Source of the DNA: an uncultured beta proteobacterium
GTDB lineage: Bacteria > Pseudomonadota > Gammaproteobacteria > Burkholderiales > Burkholderiaceae_C
DNA length: 55,051 nucleotides
Assembly (NCBI GenBank): GCA_903822205.1
Contig: CAIJOK010000144.1
Coordinates: 1-55,051, forward strand
Direction: 5' to 3'
Shown: positions 1-7,345 of the stretch, piece after piece
Layout of the letters: every line of letters starts with the position of its first letter
Numbering within the stretch: position 1 is the first letter of the stretch
The notes under the pieces: generated by a model
Told to the model about the DNA's origin: nothing
Seen by the model: the letters and a program-made list of their open reading frames with translations, nothing else
The model's database searches: none
Position numbers and translations under genes: made by a program

Positions 1-240
1 AACATTTCAAAGGCATCGGACTCAAAACGCTCCGTAAAAAAGCAGGCTGGGGCAACGACGATCTACGGCTGGTTTTGCAACACGGATTTTGATGGGACAG
101 CCCTGAAAACGGTGGTGTCTCACGTTGACATACAAGGTCGTGCTGGGTACGAAATCCATGCCAAAGTTGTCCAAACGCGGTCTGTAACCCCCGCAGACGT
201 GGCGGTTTTGCGACTGTTCCATTCCCATCATCACTTTTGA
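1..240 (+). CDS. Unrecognised open frame, truncated at left edge
   Basis: Frame 1 reads without a stop from the first base to a TGA at 238-240, about 79 codons, ending in an His-rich tail (FHSHHHF). No ATG lies in frame, so if real this is the 3' end of a gene starting outside the window. I recognise no family. An open frame of 82 codons on the opposite strand (22-270) competes for the same bases and is equally unrecognised. The stretch also contains one arm of a 25-bp inverted repeat, so it may instead be mobile-element debris downstream of folD. Confidence 0.2.
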   Translation, partial: NISKASDSKRSVKKQAGATTIYGWFCNTDFDGTALKTVVSHVDIQGRAGYEIHAKVVQTRSVTPADVAVLRLFHSHHHF

Positions 241-282
241 CGCATCATGTTCAGCGCTGTATGTCAACATGAGACACCACCG
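110..282. repeat. 25-bp inverted repeat pair (110-134 / 258-282)
   Basis: The arm at 110-134 begins CGGTGGTGTCTCACGTTGAC. The reverse complement of 258-282 matches it at 24 of 25 positions (the sole difference is C versus T in the middle). The 123-bp spacer carries no recognised gene. The length and near-perfect symmetry resemble the ends of a small non-autonomous element, or a strong transcription-ending hairpin downstream of folD. The function is not established. Confidence 0.55.
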
Positions 283-306
283 AAAATCTGAATTGCTTGT
301 GAATCA

Positions 307-1203
307 TCAGGTTGTACCCAACGATGGGGCCAGACGCTCTGCCGCCAAAACGGTATTGACCAACAGCATGGTGATGGTCATCGGCCCCACGCCACCCGGC
401 ACGGGTGTGATGTAGGCGGCTTTGGTTCGTACCCCATCAAAATCGACATCGCCACACAGTTTGCCTGCATCATCGTGGTTCATCCCGACATCCAGAACCA
501 CCACACCGGGACGCACCATGTCGGTTGTGACCAGGTGGCGTTTGCCGGCTGCTGCCACGATCACATCCGCTTGCAAAGTGAGTGATTTCAAGTCTCGGGT
601 GGCAATGTGGCACATCGTGACTGTGGCGTTTTTTTGCAGCAATAGCAGGGCCATGGGCTTGCCGACGATGTTGCTACAGCCGATGACCACCGCATGTTTG
701 CCGTAGAGGTCATAGCCGATCGAATCGAGAATCTCCATGCAACCATACGGTGTGCAGGGCCAAAAACCAGGCACCCCCGTCATCAGGGCACCGGCGTTGG
801 CCGTATGAAAACCATCCACATCTTTGGCTGGACAAATGGCTGTGATGACCTTGGCCGTATCGATATGGGCGGGCACGGGCAACTGCACCAAAATGCCGTG
901 CGTGGCGGGGTCGTGGTTTAAGGCCTCAATTCGCGCCAACAGGGCAGATTCGCTGAAATGGGCATCGTATTTTTCAAGCCCTGACAGAATGCCGCAATCC
1001 TGACAGGCTTTGACCTTGTTGCGGACATACACCTGGCTGGCGGGATTGTCACCCACCAAAATCACCGCCAATCTGGGCGTGATGCCAAGCAGGTTGAGGG
1101 CCTGAACACGCTGGGTGACACCGGTACGCAGCCGCGATGACAGGGCAACGCCGTCGATGACTTGGGCCGAATGACCGGATGGGTTCATGATGTGTTCATC
1201 CAT
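307..1203 (-). CDS. folD: Bifunctional methylene-THF dehydrogenase / methenyl-THF cyclohydrolase
   Basis: FolD interconverts 5,10-methylene-THF, 5,10-methenyl-THF and 10-formyl-THF with NADP in the cytosol, feeding purine and formyl-methionine synthesis. The family signatures are present in order: YVRNKVKAC with the catalytic Lys, DVDGF, the NADP-binding stretch [11 protein letters not shown], and the C-terminal PGGVGPMT. The length (298 residues from the chosen start) is normal. Three in-frame ATGs lie at 1212, 1203 and 1188. The one at 1203 is preferred because GGTGG sits 9 nt upstream, whereas it abuts the ATG at 1212. The gene start overlaps the end of the response regulator gene by 8 bp, suggesting co-transcription. 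Confidence 0.95.
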   Translation of the reverse strand: MDEHIMNPSGHSAQVIDGVALSSRLRTGVTQRVQALNLLGITPRLAVILVGDNPASQVYVRNKVKACQDCGILSGLEKYDAHFSESALLARIEALNHDPATHGILVQLPVPAHIDTAKVITAICPAKDVDGFHTANAGALMTGVPGFWPCTPYGCMEILDSIGYDLYGKHAVVIGCSNIVGKPMALLLLQKNATVTMCHIATRDLKSLTLQADVIVAAAGKRHLVTTDMVRPGVVVLDVGMNHDDAGKLCGDVDFDGVRTKAAYITPVPGGVGPMTITMLLVNTVLAAERLAPSLGTT

Positions 1204-1840
1204 GTTCGGCATCCACCCACAATGGGGCAGTGGGACGGATCACCAGTTTGATCAGGTCGGCCACGCTGTTGGCGTTGCATTTTTTCATCAGGTGGGCACG
1301 GTGCGATTCAACCGTTTTGATCGTGATGTTCATTTCATGGGCGATCTGTTTGTTTAAGCGGCCCGCCACGATGCGCGTGAGCACGTCGTTTTCGCGGGGT
1401 GTCAAACGGGCCATGAGGGCATCCATTTGTTGAGCTGCTGTGTACTTGGCAAAAGAATGACGTGCCTGTTTGAGCAAATGCTCGACCAATTGGGTGAGCT
1501 GTTTGGGGGTGACTGGCTTTTGGAGGAAATCGATGGCCCCCTTTTTCATCGCTTGGACAGCGACAGGGATATCGCCAAAATCTGTGATAAACGCCAAGGG
1601 TATCGGTGGCGGGTGCTGGATCAACCGGGTTTGAAGTTCTAGCCCCGTCATGCCAGGCAAGTGAACTTCTGTGATCAGACAGGCGATTTCATCGGAGGCA
1701 AACACCGACAAAAATGACTCTGCAGATTCAAAAAGCCTCACGTGATAGCCCCGATCTGCGAGCGCCCTGTACAGCGCTTGGCGCACGATGTCGTCGTCAT
1801 CCACCACATAGACCGTGCCCGTTTTTGTGATCGAAGTCAT
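1196..1840 (-). CDS. FixJ/NarL-type response regulator with Glu at the phospho-site
   Basis: A receiver domain occupies roughly the first 120 residues and a LuxR-type helix-turn-helix the last 65 (LTPREN... and [13 protein letters not shown]). The acidic pocket (VVDDDD) and the conserved Lys in FLQKP are present. The phospho-acceptor position is Glu: the sequence reads LITEVHLPG where this family has T/L-D-V-x-x-P-G. No sensor kinase gene is adjacent. ATG at 1840 is taken as start; a TTG at 1864 would add 8 residues. The gene ends inside the folD start region. It is probably a DNA-binding transcription regulator whose activity no longer depends on Asp phosphorylation; the targets are unknown. 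Confidence 0.85.
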   Translation of the reverse strand: MTSITKTGTVYVVDDDDIVRQALYRALADRGYHVRLFESAESFLSVFASDEIACLITEVHLPGMTGLELQTRLIQHPPPIPLAFITDFGDIPVAVQAMKKGAIDFLQKPVTPKQLTQLVEHLLKQARHSFAKYTAAQQMDALMARLTPRENDVLTRIVAGRLNKQIAHEMNITIKTVESHRAHLMKKCNANSVADLIKLVIRPTAPLWVDAEHG

Positions 1841-1875
1841 GGCGAAACTTGCAAAAACGACCAAGGTAAGAACGG

Positions 1876-2886
1876 TTACACCAAAGGCTGGCGACTGAGT
1901 GCGTTGCTCACCAGTTTTGCTGTGATATCGACAATCTGAATCATGCGGTCGTAGGCCATTCGGGTGGGACCCACCACGCCTAAAGTCCCGACAACCTGGC
2001 CATCCACGTCATACGGCGCACTGACGATGGACAGATCATCAAACGGAACGACCTGGCTTTCTCCGCCGATAAAGATACGCACCCCCTCGGCCTGACCCAT
2101 CACATCGAGCAAACGCATCAATTGGGTTTTTTGTTCAAACAGATCAAAAGCACGCCTCAGATGGGTCATGTCGTTCGACAAATCGCTGACAGCCAACAAG
2201 TTCCTTTCGCCTGAGATGACCACATCGTCGCGTGCCTCAGAAATGGCATCCGTGTTAGCGGTGACGGCTGCATTCATCAAACTGACAATTTCTGCACGGA
2301 TCGATTCGACTTCGGTGGTCAGTTTGTCACGCACGTCTTCGATCGCCAGTCCCACATAATTGCTGTTGAGGTAGTTGGCAGTTTCTGCCAATTGCGATTG
2401 GGTGTAGTCTGATTCTGTAAAGATCACTCTGTTTTGCACATCGCCATCGGGCGACACGATGATCACCAGCAGCCGCCTGTCGGACAGTCGCAAAAACTCA
2501 ATGTGCCTGAAGGTGGATGAACGTCTCGGCGCGATCACGACCCCCACAAACTGTGACAATTTGGACAACAGATGGGCTGCATCAGACAGGACCTTTTGGG
2601 GCTGTCCAGGGGGCAGGCTGGGGGTTTCAAAAGACTCGCGCTGAACCGTCAGCATGGTGTCAACAAACAAACGATAACCACGCGCTGTGGGCACTCGCCC
2701 TGCCGAGGTATGCGGACTGGCGATCAGGCCCAGGACTTCAAGGTCTGCCATGATGTTGCGAATCGTTGCAGATGAAAGCTCAAGCCCGGATGTGCGCAAC
2801 AAGGTGCGTGACCCCACAGGCTGACCATCGGCAATGTAGTGTTCTACCAGTGCTTTCAACAATAACCTGGCGCGATCATCGAGCAT
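1876..2886 (-). CDS. hrcA: Heat-inducible transcription repressor HrcA
   Basis: HrcA represses chaperone operons (groESL, dnaK type) by binding CIRCE operators, and GroEL modulates its activity. At 336 residues the length is typical. The N-terminal winged helix is evident ([24 protein letters not shown] and [18 protein letters not shown]), followed by [20 protein letters not shown], a strong HrcA signature. The start is an ATG at 2884-2886. The response regulator follows 35 bp downstream on the same strand. I found no complete CIRCE site in this window, so its regulated genes lie elsewhere. Confidence 0.95.
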   Translation of the reverse strand: MLDDRARLLLKALVEHYIADGQPVGSRTLLRTSGLELSSATIRNIMADLEVLGLIASPHTSAGRVPTARGYRLFVDTMLTVQRESFETPSLPPGQPQKVLSDAAHLLSKLSQFVGVVIAPRRSSTFRHIEFLRLSDRRLLVIIVSPDGDVQNRVIFTESDYTQSQLAETANYLNSNYVGLAIEDVRDKLTTEVESIRAEIVSLMNAAVTANTDAISEARDDVVISGERNLLAVSDLSNDMTHLRRAFDLFEQKTQLMRLLDVMGQAEGVRIFIGGESQVVPFDDLSIVSAPYDVDGQVVGTLGVVGPTRMAYDRMIQIVDITAKLVSNALSRQPLV

Positions 2887-2901
2887 ATTGGATATATTGG
2901 A

Positions 2902-3342
2902 TCAAGGTAGGTCTTTGCCAGGTTTGACTGATTTGAGGTGGGTGGGCAGGGGGCCCGTGCCTGGTACTTCCGCAACAAAGTCTTTGGGCTTGGTGTGTCG
3001 TGCTTTGTGGCGTTTGGGTGTCAGTGTGGTGATCACAGGCTCAGACGGTTTGGAGGGATGCTTGGCATCAACCCGGATGGGGTGACGGAGTGCTAAGTTT
3101 TTGCGCTCTTGCACCAAGCGATCAGCCTCCATGGTCTTGGCGGTGTTTTGCTCGCGGCGAATGACCTCGTCGGCTTGTGCTTTTTGCGCGGACGTTCGTG
3201 CATCATCCACGGGAACGGCACTGGCAGCAGGGCAGGGCGTTTGACTGTAGGTATTGCCACAGCGGTACACGGTTTGGGCGCTAAGGGCCGTCGTCACTGC
3301 ATACAACGCTACAAATAGTAGAGCAAAACTCGGTGAATGCAT
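2902..3342 (-). CDS. DUF4124-type secreted/periplasmic protein
   Basis: A 146-residue protein with an N-terminal signal peptide (hydrophobic SFALLFVALYAVTTALSA, probable cleavage near ALSA-QT). A short DUF4124-like segment follows (VYRCGNTYSQTPCP), then a Lys/Arg/Pro-rich, probably disordered tail. The ATG at 3342 is preferred because AGGAG lies 7 nt upstream; a GTG at 3372 would add 10 residues and overlap pth. Proteins of this family are common in Burkholderiales and mostly uncharacterised. The two Cys in the domain could form a disulfide. Confidence 0.75.
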   Translation of the reverse strand: MHSPSFALLFVALYAVTTALSAQTVYRCGNTYSQTPCPAASAVPVDDARTSAQKAQADEVIRREQNTAKTMEADRLVQERKNLALRHPIRVDAKHPSKPSEPVITTLTPKRHKARHTKPKDFVAEVPGTGPLPTHLKSVKPGKDLP

Positions 3343-3368
3343 GAGGAATCTCCTGTAGATGGCCCGGA

Positions 3369-4022
3369 TCACAAAGACCCCGCCTCAATGCTGACAGGGA
3401 CATCCGCCGTGATGTGGATGCCAGGAGGTCGGGGTTTTTTAGGGCGTTGGGGCTGATGGGTGTGGATCACCCGGGTGGCCTGCTCCATGTCGTTGGCCAG
3501 CAAATAGGGCAGGGCGCAGATGGCCCTGTCAATGCTTTGGTCGATAGCGATGCGGTGGTCCAGCGACGGTGTCTGAAGCACCCAATGGATGACATCGTCT
3601 TTGTGGCCTGGATGCCCGATGCCCAGTCGCAGACGCCAATACGAGTCTGTGCCCAGTGCAGCATGGATGTCGCGCAGGCCATTGTGTCCGGCATGGCTGC
3701 CACCCAGTTTAAGTTTGGCCTGACCCGGGACGATGTCCAGGTCATCGTGAGCCACCAGAATGTCTGACGGCACAATTTTGTAAAAACGGGCCACAGAAGA
3801 CACTGCCTGACCGCTATGGTTCATAAAGGTCTGCGGTTGCACCAGCCAGATGGCCTGACCCTCCACCGTGGTACGAGCCACCCGTGCCTGGTGGCTTTTA
3901 TCGAGTGTCCAGTCGGCCCCAAGCTGCTGTGCCAATGCCTCAAGCCACCAAAAACCGGCATTGTGGCGGGTGTTTTGGTAGTTGGGGCCGGGGTTGCCCA
4001 GGCCTGCAAACAGTCTGATCAT
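3369..4022 (-). CDS. pth: Peptidyl-tRNA hydrolase
   Basis: Pth cleaves peptidyl-tRNA released by abortive translation, recycling tRNA in the cytosol. From the ATG at 4022 the protein is 217 residues and starts [12 protein letters not shown], the usual family N-terminus. The catalytic His lies in NTRHNAGF, with FMNHSG and DDLD following as expected. The Gly-rich loop reads [13 protein letters not shown]. The C-terminal tail is rich in Pro/Lys/Arg and slightly longer than usual. An upstream GTG at 4064 would add 14 atypical residues. It lies downstream of rplY on the same strand, the usual pairing of two translation genes. Confidence 0.95.
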   Translation of the reverse strand: MIRLFAGLGNPGPNYQNTRHNAGFWWLEALAQQLGADWTLDKSHQARVARTTVEGQAIWLVQPQTFMNHSGQAVSSVARFYKIVPSDILVAHDDLDIVPGQAKLKLGGSHAGHNGLRDIHAALGTDSYWRLRLGIGHPGHKDDVIHWVLQTPSLDHRIAIDQSIDRAICALPYLLANDMEQATRVIHTHQPQRPKKPRPPGIHITADVPVSIEAGSL

Positions 4023-4120
4023 CGGCAACTGACAAAAGAAAAGTGCTGAGTTGGTACACCTCACCCGCCAAAGTGGGTGGATTGGCAGAGTGGGGGATTC
4101 GCAGGAGCCAAAACTGAAGC

Positions 4121-4816
4121 CTATTTTTTGGCAGCAGGGGCTTTGGCAGGAGCCTTTGCTGCGGCAGTGGCTTTAGCAGGAGCCTTTGCTGCGGGGGGGG
4201 CTTTTGTCTCGGCAGAGGGTTCAGGTGAGGCTGCAGCAGCAGGTTCAGCGCCGCTGATCATGACCACAGAGACAACGACGGGGTTTTTATCGCTGCCATG
4301 CGCAACAACCGTGACACCCTTTGGCAGGGTGATTTCTGATAGGTGCAGTGAGCTTCCTTTTTTAAGGCCGCTTAAATCAACCTGAATAAATTCCGGCAGG
4401 TCTGCGGGCAGACACAACACTTCGATCTCACTGACCACATGGTTGGCAATACAACCCTCGGTTTTGACGGCGGGCGAGTTTTCATCACCGCTAAAGTGCA
4501 GTGGTACTTTCATGTGAAGCTTGGTGGTGGCATCCACACGCTGAAAATCCACGTGCAAAATGAGCTGTTTATAGGGGTGTACCTGCACATCGCGCAGCAA
4601 CACAGGGCTTTCGACCCCGGCCAGGTCCATGCTCAGGACACTGGAATGGAAGGCTTCTTTTTTGAGGGCGTGCCACAGCATGTTGTGATCAAGTTCGATC
4701 ATTTGGGGCGCTGACGTGCTGCCACCATAGACAATCCCGGGGGTGCGACCGGTAATGCGCAGACGGCGGCTCGCACCCGTGCCCTGCTTGGAACGCTCAT
4801 AAGCGGTAAATTTCAT
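4121..4816 (-). CDS. rplY: 50S ribosomal protein L25 / Ctc family
   Basis: The long (Ctc/TL5) form of L25, which binds 5S rRNA in the large subunit. The N-terminal L25 domain (about residues 1-95, with [10 protein letters not shown]) is followed by the TL5 beta-domain (to about 185). A low-complexity Ala/Lys/Pro tail of about 40 residues completes the 231. The tail DNA is internally repetitive (a unit coding AKAPA), consistent with expansion by slippage. AGGAG sits 7 nt before the ATG. It lies between prs and pth, its usual place in betaproteobacteria. Confidence 0.95.
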   Translation of the reverse strand: MKFTAYERSKQGTGASRRLRITGRTPGIVYGGSTSAPQMIELDHNMLWHALKKEAFHSSVLSMDLAGVESPVLLRDVQVHPYKQLILHVDFQRVDATTKLHMKVPLHFSGDENSPAVKTEGCIANHVVSEIEVLCLPADLPEFIQVDLSGLKKGSSLHLSEITLPKGVTVVAHGSDKNPVVVSVVMISGAEPAAAASPEPSAETKAPPAAKAPAKATAAAKAPAKAPAAKK

Positions 4817-4867
4817 GGGTAATACTCCTGAAGGAAGGGGGCTACACCGCGACCAGTGCCACCCCCA

Positions 4868-4903
4868 TTAAAAAAGCAGGTTATCCCTTCTGGGTGTACC
4901 TGC
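4868..4903 (-). terminator. Rho-independent terminator after prs
   Basis: On the minus strand GCAGGT (4898-4903) pairs with ACCTGC (4876-4881), with an inner CCC/GGG pair, and a run of T follows directly (A-run 4869-4875 on the plus strand). It lies between prs and rplY, so rplY may be read mostly from its own promoter or by partial read-through. Confidence 0.6.
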
Positions 4904-4918
4904 CGCATATCATTCTGA

Positions 4919-5920
4919 TCAAAAAAGGTTTTCTTGGTCAGAAAAAAAACTCATCACCGATTTGCCCTGGGCAATGCGACGGATGGTCTCACCGATGAGC
5001 GGTGCCACACTGAGCTGCCTGATTTTGGGGCAGGCCGCAGCAGATGCCGACAGGGGAATCGTGTTGGAGACAACCACTTCGTCAAGCACATCGCCCAGAC
5101 TGATCCGTTCAATGGCGGGGCCTGAGAAGATGGGATGGGTGCAATAGGCATAGACCTTGTTGGCACCGCGCTGCTTCAAGACATCAGCACCTTTGACCAG
5201 TGTGCCGGCTGTGTCGATCATGTCGTCCATGATGACGCAGTTGCGGCCTTCGATCTCGCCAATCACATGCATGACCTCGCTGACGTTGGCCTTTGGGCGA
5301 CGTTTGTCGATGATGGCAAGGTCACATCCAAGCTGCTTTGCAAGGGCGCGGGCACGAACCACACCACCGACATCAGGAGATACCACGATCAGGTTTTCAT
5401 AATTTTGCTGACGCAAATCGCCCAGCAATACGGGGGACGCATAAATGTTATCGACCGGAATGTCAAAAAAACCCTGGATTTGATCGGCATGCAAATCCAT
5501 GGTCAAAACCCGCGCCACACCGACGGCCTGCAACATGTTGGCGACAACTTTGGCCGAGATGGGCACGCGGCTAGAACGCGGACGGCGGTCCTGGCGGGCA
5601 TAGCCAAAGTAAGGGATCACGGCGCTGATGCGCTCGGCAGATGCGCGTTTGAGTGCGTCCACCATGATCAGAAGCTCCATCAGGTTCTCGTTGGTGGGCG
5701 CACAGGTGCTCTGAACCACAAAAACATCGCGAGCCCGAACATTTTGCCTAATTTCAACGGTGACCTCACCGTCCGAAAAGCGACCAACCTCTGCTGCCCC
5801 CAGCTCAGTGTGTAGGTAGTCTGCTATTTGACGGGATAAAACGGGGTTGGCGTTGCCCGTAAAAACCATGAAATCAGGGGAATGATCGGGGAAACGATCG
5901 GGGAAATGATCGACGTGCAT
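4919..5920 (-). CDS. prs: Ribose-phosphate pyrophosphokinase (PRPP synthetase)
   Basis: Prs makes PRPP from ribose 5-phosphate and ATP for purine, pyrimidine, His, Trp and NAD synthesis. Seen: [23 protein letters not shown] (ATP site), [11 protein letters not shown] and the PRPP loop [14 protein letters not shown]. The conserved part begins at [12 protein letters not shown]. Upstream is an extension reading [14 protein letters not shown], encoded by three 12-bp tandem repeats (about 5872-5914), where relatives have only a few residues. ATG at 5920 is taken as start; ATGs at 5935 and 5869 are alternatives. It follows tRNA-Gln and ispE in the conserved betaproteobacterial order. Confidence 0.95.
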   Translation of the reverse strand: MHVDHFPDRFPDHSPDFMVFTGNANPVLSRQIADYLHTELGAAEVGRFSDGEVTVEIRQNVRARDVFVVQSTCAPTNENLMELLIMVDALKRASAERISAVIPYFGYARQDRRPRSSRVPISAKVVANMLQAVGVARVLTMDLHADQIQGFFDIPVDNIYASPVLLGDLRQQNYENLIVVSPDVGGVVRARALAKQLGCDLAIIDKRRPKANVSEVMHVIGEIEGRNCVIMDDMIDTAGTLVKGADVLKQRGANKVYAYCTHPIFSGPAIERISLGDVLDEVVVSNTIPLSASAAACPKIRQLSVAPLIGETIRRIAQGKSVMSFFSDQENLF

Positions 5921-5944
5921 GGATACCCAAATCATAAAAATATT

Positions 5945-6021
5945 TGGCAGGGGAAGAAGGATTCGAACCTTCGCATGCTGGAATCAAAATCCAGTGCCTT
6001 AACCAGCTTGGCGACTCCCCT
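5945..6021 (-). tRNA. tRNA-Gln(TTG)
   Basis: Read on the minus strand, the acceptor strands AGGGGAG and TTCCCCT pair (one G-T), followed by G and an encoded CCA at 5945-5947. The anticodon arm CTGGA-TTTTGAT-TCCAG places anticodon TTG at 5985-5987. The T arm contains GGTTCGAATCC. It sits between ispE and prs, its standard betaproteobacterial location. Confidence 0.97.
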
Positions 6022-6045
6022 GCACAGGGTGACCGTAAAACACCG

Positions 6046-6894
6046 TCAACCGAAAAAACCGTCTGCCCAGCCCCGAAGGGGGTGGATCGACATGCTGTTG
6101 CAAACTTTGACTTGAAGGGTAGCGGGTACGCAATTCAAGTTCATGTTGTGCAACGTCCGCGCAAACACCGCACTTCCAGATCCGGTCATTTTGCCGACCA
6201 GCCCCAAGGTATGAAGCCAGTCAACAGCCTGGGAAACACCAGGGCAAATCTGCATGGCAACAGCCTGCAAATCGTTATGACCAAAACCGAAGGGGTCTTG
6301 AGCGAAGTCGCAGAGTGTAGCGGATGGTGTGTTTCTTTGAAGCGACGGATGCGAAAAAATTTGCCTTGTGTCGAGTCCATCGGCGGGCTTGGCGACGATG
6401 AATTGCGCAGCAGGCACAGTTACCGGCGTGATCTGGTCGCCGATGCCCCCCACCCAAGCAGACTGGCCGCCCAAAAAAAAAGGAACGTCTGCGCCCAATG
6501 ACAGGCCAATGCTGGTCAATTGCCAAGCCTTGAGGTCAAGTTCCCACAGGCGGTTAAGCGCCAGCAGGGTAGATGCCGCATCGGATGACCCTCCGCCCAT
6601 ACCCGCCTGGGTGGGAATGCGTTTTTCAACGCTGATGTGGACACCATGGCGAACGCCAGCAAAGCATTGAAGCGCACGAGCGGCACGCACGATCAAATCG
6701 TCAGGAGGCAGTGGCATGGTCAAGTCTTCGCGGCTGATCTGACCGTTGGTGCGAAGCTCAAAATGCAGGGTATCGCACCAGTCGATCAGCGTAAAGACAG
6801 ACTCCAGCAAGTGGTAGCCGTCGGGTCGTCTGCCCACAATGTGCAAAAAAAGATTTAACTTGGCCGGAGCTACGATGTCCAACAAAATTTTCAT
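6046..6894 (-). CDS. ispE: 4-diphosphocytidyl-2-C-methyl-D-erythritol kinase
   Basis: IspE phosphorylates CDP-ME in the non-mevalonate (MEP) isoprenoid pathway. It is a GHMP kinase. The N-terminal APAKLNLFLHIVGRRPDGYH carries the catalytic Lys, the ATP loop reads PTQAGMGGGSSDAAS, the catalytic Asp lies in LGADVPFF, and motif 3 reads GKMTGSGSAVFA. The length of 282 is normal. In relatives an outer-membrane lolB gene usually lies just upstream; here the accessory cassette starts 3 bp before ispE instead, so the island boundary is probably at this gene. Confidence 0.95.
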   Translation of the reverse strand: MKILLDIVAPAKLNLFLHIVGRRPDGYHLLESVFTLIDWCDTLHFELRTNGQISREDLTMPLPPDDLIVRAARALQCFAGVRHGVHISVEKRIPTQAGMGGGSSDAASTLLALNRLWELDLKAWQLTSIGLSLGADVPFFLGGQSAWVGGIGDQITPVTVPAAQFIVAKPADGLDTRQIFSHPSLQRNTPSATLCDFAQDPFGFGHNDLQAVAMQICPGVSQAVDWLHTLGLVGKMTGSGSAVFARTLHNMNLNCVPATLQVKVCNSMSIHPLRGWADGFFG

Positions 6895-6897
6895 AGG

Positions 6898-7203
6898 TTA
6901 TTGGGTTATTGGGTTATCGGAGACCAGAAACAACGGGCTATGGATATCTTTTTGGATTGTCTGGAGTCCAAAAAATTGAAAAGCGCAGCCCACACCAGAG
7001 GCTTGGACGATGACTGGTTGCGTGTCCACGCCCAGTTTGAGTTGTTCTGCCGTATCAGGGTCATAGGGGGTCAGATGAATGCCATCCACGGCATCGGTAA
7101 CAAAAACAGTGTCCCCTTTAACCAGTTTGAATCGGGCTAGTGCCTCTTTGGGCAAAATCACACCCACCGAATTACCGATTTGTGTCAATTTGAGGGCCGT
7201 CAT
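6898..7203 (-). CDS. AbrB/MazE-type antitoxin-like regulator with a replaced C-terminus
   Basis: The first ~55 residues are a swapped-hairpin AbrB/MazE DNA-binding domain (LTQIGNSVGVILPKEALARF ... KGDTVFVTDAVDGIHLTPYD). After EQLKLG the sequence stops resembling the family. The DNA from 7034 down to 6959 is an inverted, diverged copy of a piece of the adjacent restriction gene (7608-7683). The remainder (DNPITQ at the end) is encoded by an 8-bp tandem repeat. A perfect palindrome at 7221-7236 precedes the ATG, as expected for autoregulation. No toxin gene is adjacent. It is probably a derelict or repurposed antitoxin. Confidence 0.7.
   Translation of the reverse strand: MTALKLTQIGNSVGVILPKEALARFKLVKGDTVFVTDAVDGIHLTPYDPDTAEQLKLGVDTQPVIVQASGVGCAFQFFGLQTIQKDIHSPLFLVSDNPITQ
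6959..7034 (+). repeat. Inverted-context duplicate of a restriction-gene segment
   Basis: This 76-bp stretch matches 7608-7683 at 62 of 76 positions by hand count. Read on the plus strand it encodes ESKKLKSAAHTRGLDDDWLR, against ESKKLKSATHTKGFDDGLLR in the nuclease domain of the downstream MmeI-like protein. It therefore appears to be a relic of a second such gene whose end now forms the 3' part of the abrB-like gene. Confidence 0.8.
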
Positions 7204-7220
7204 GGTGGTATCTCAAAAGT

Positions 7221-7236
7221 TATAACAATAGTTATA
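7221..7236. promoter_or_regulatory. Palindromic operator upstream of abrB-like gene
   Basis: TATAACAATAGTTATA is a perfect palindrome (TATAAC-N4-GTTATA) lying 18 bp upstream of the abrB-like ATG. The flanks are AT-rich and contain a -10-like element. AbrB/MazE-type proteins typically autorepress through such sites, and the same site could influence the divergent restriction gene at 7346. Confidence 0.5.
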
Positions 7237-7345
7237 TTACCATCGTGCGTCTGGCCAGCGGCAGACGACACAACTGGCGTTATCTTGTGGGTTCAACCCG
7301 ATCGAAGGGCACTCCGATGATTAAGTTCTTTACAAAGCAGCAGTA

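Noticed and set aside
22-270. 82-codon minus-strand frame at the left edge
   Set aside because: No recognised domain, it overlaps a competing open frame on the other strand, and both repeat arms lie inside it.
663-690. FolD motif reads GCSNIVGKP instead of GRSNIVGKP, suggesting loss of an important Arg
   Set aside because: The position is not invariant in the family; from memory the E. coli enzyme has Ala there (GASNIVGRP). No functional conclusion is warranted.
3088-3096. GAGTGCTAA, a half-site of the CIRCE element bound by HrcA, near hrcA
   Set aside because: No TTAGCACTC partner at the required 9-bp spacing, and it lies inside a coding sequence; chance match.
6898-7203. A complete toxin-antitoxin pair
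   Set aside because: No toxin-like frame (MazF, VapC, PemK or similar) on either side; only the antitoxin-like half is present and its C-terminus is replaced.
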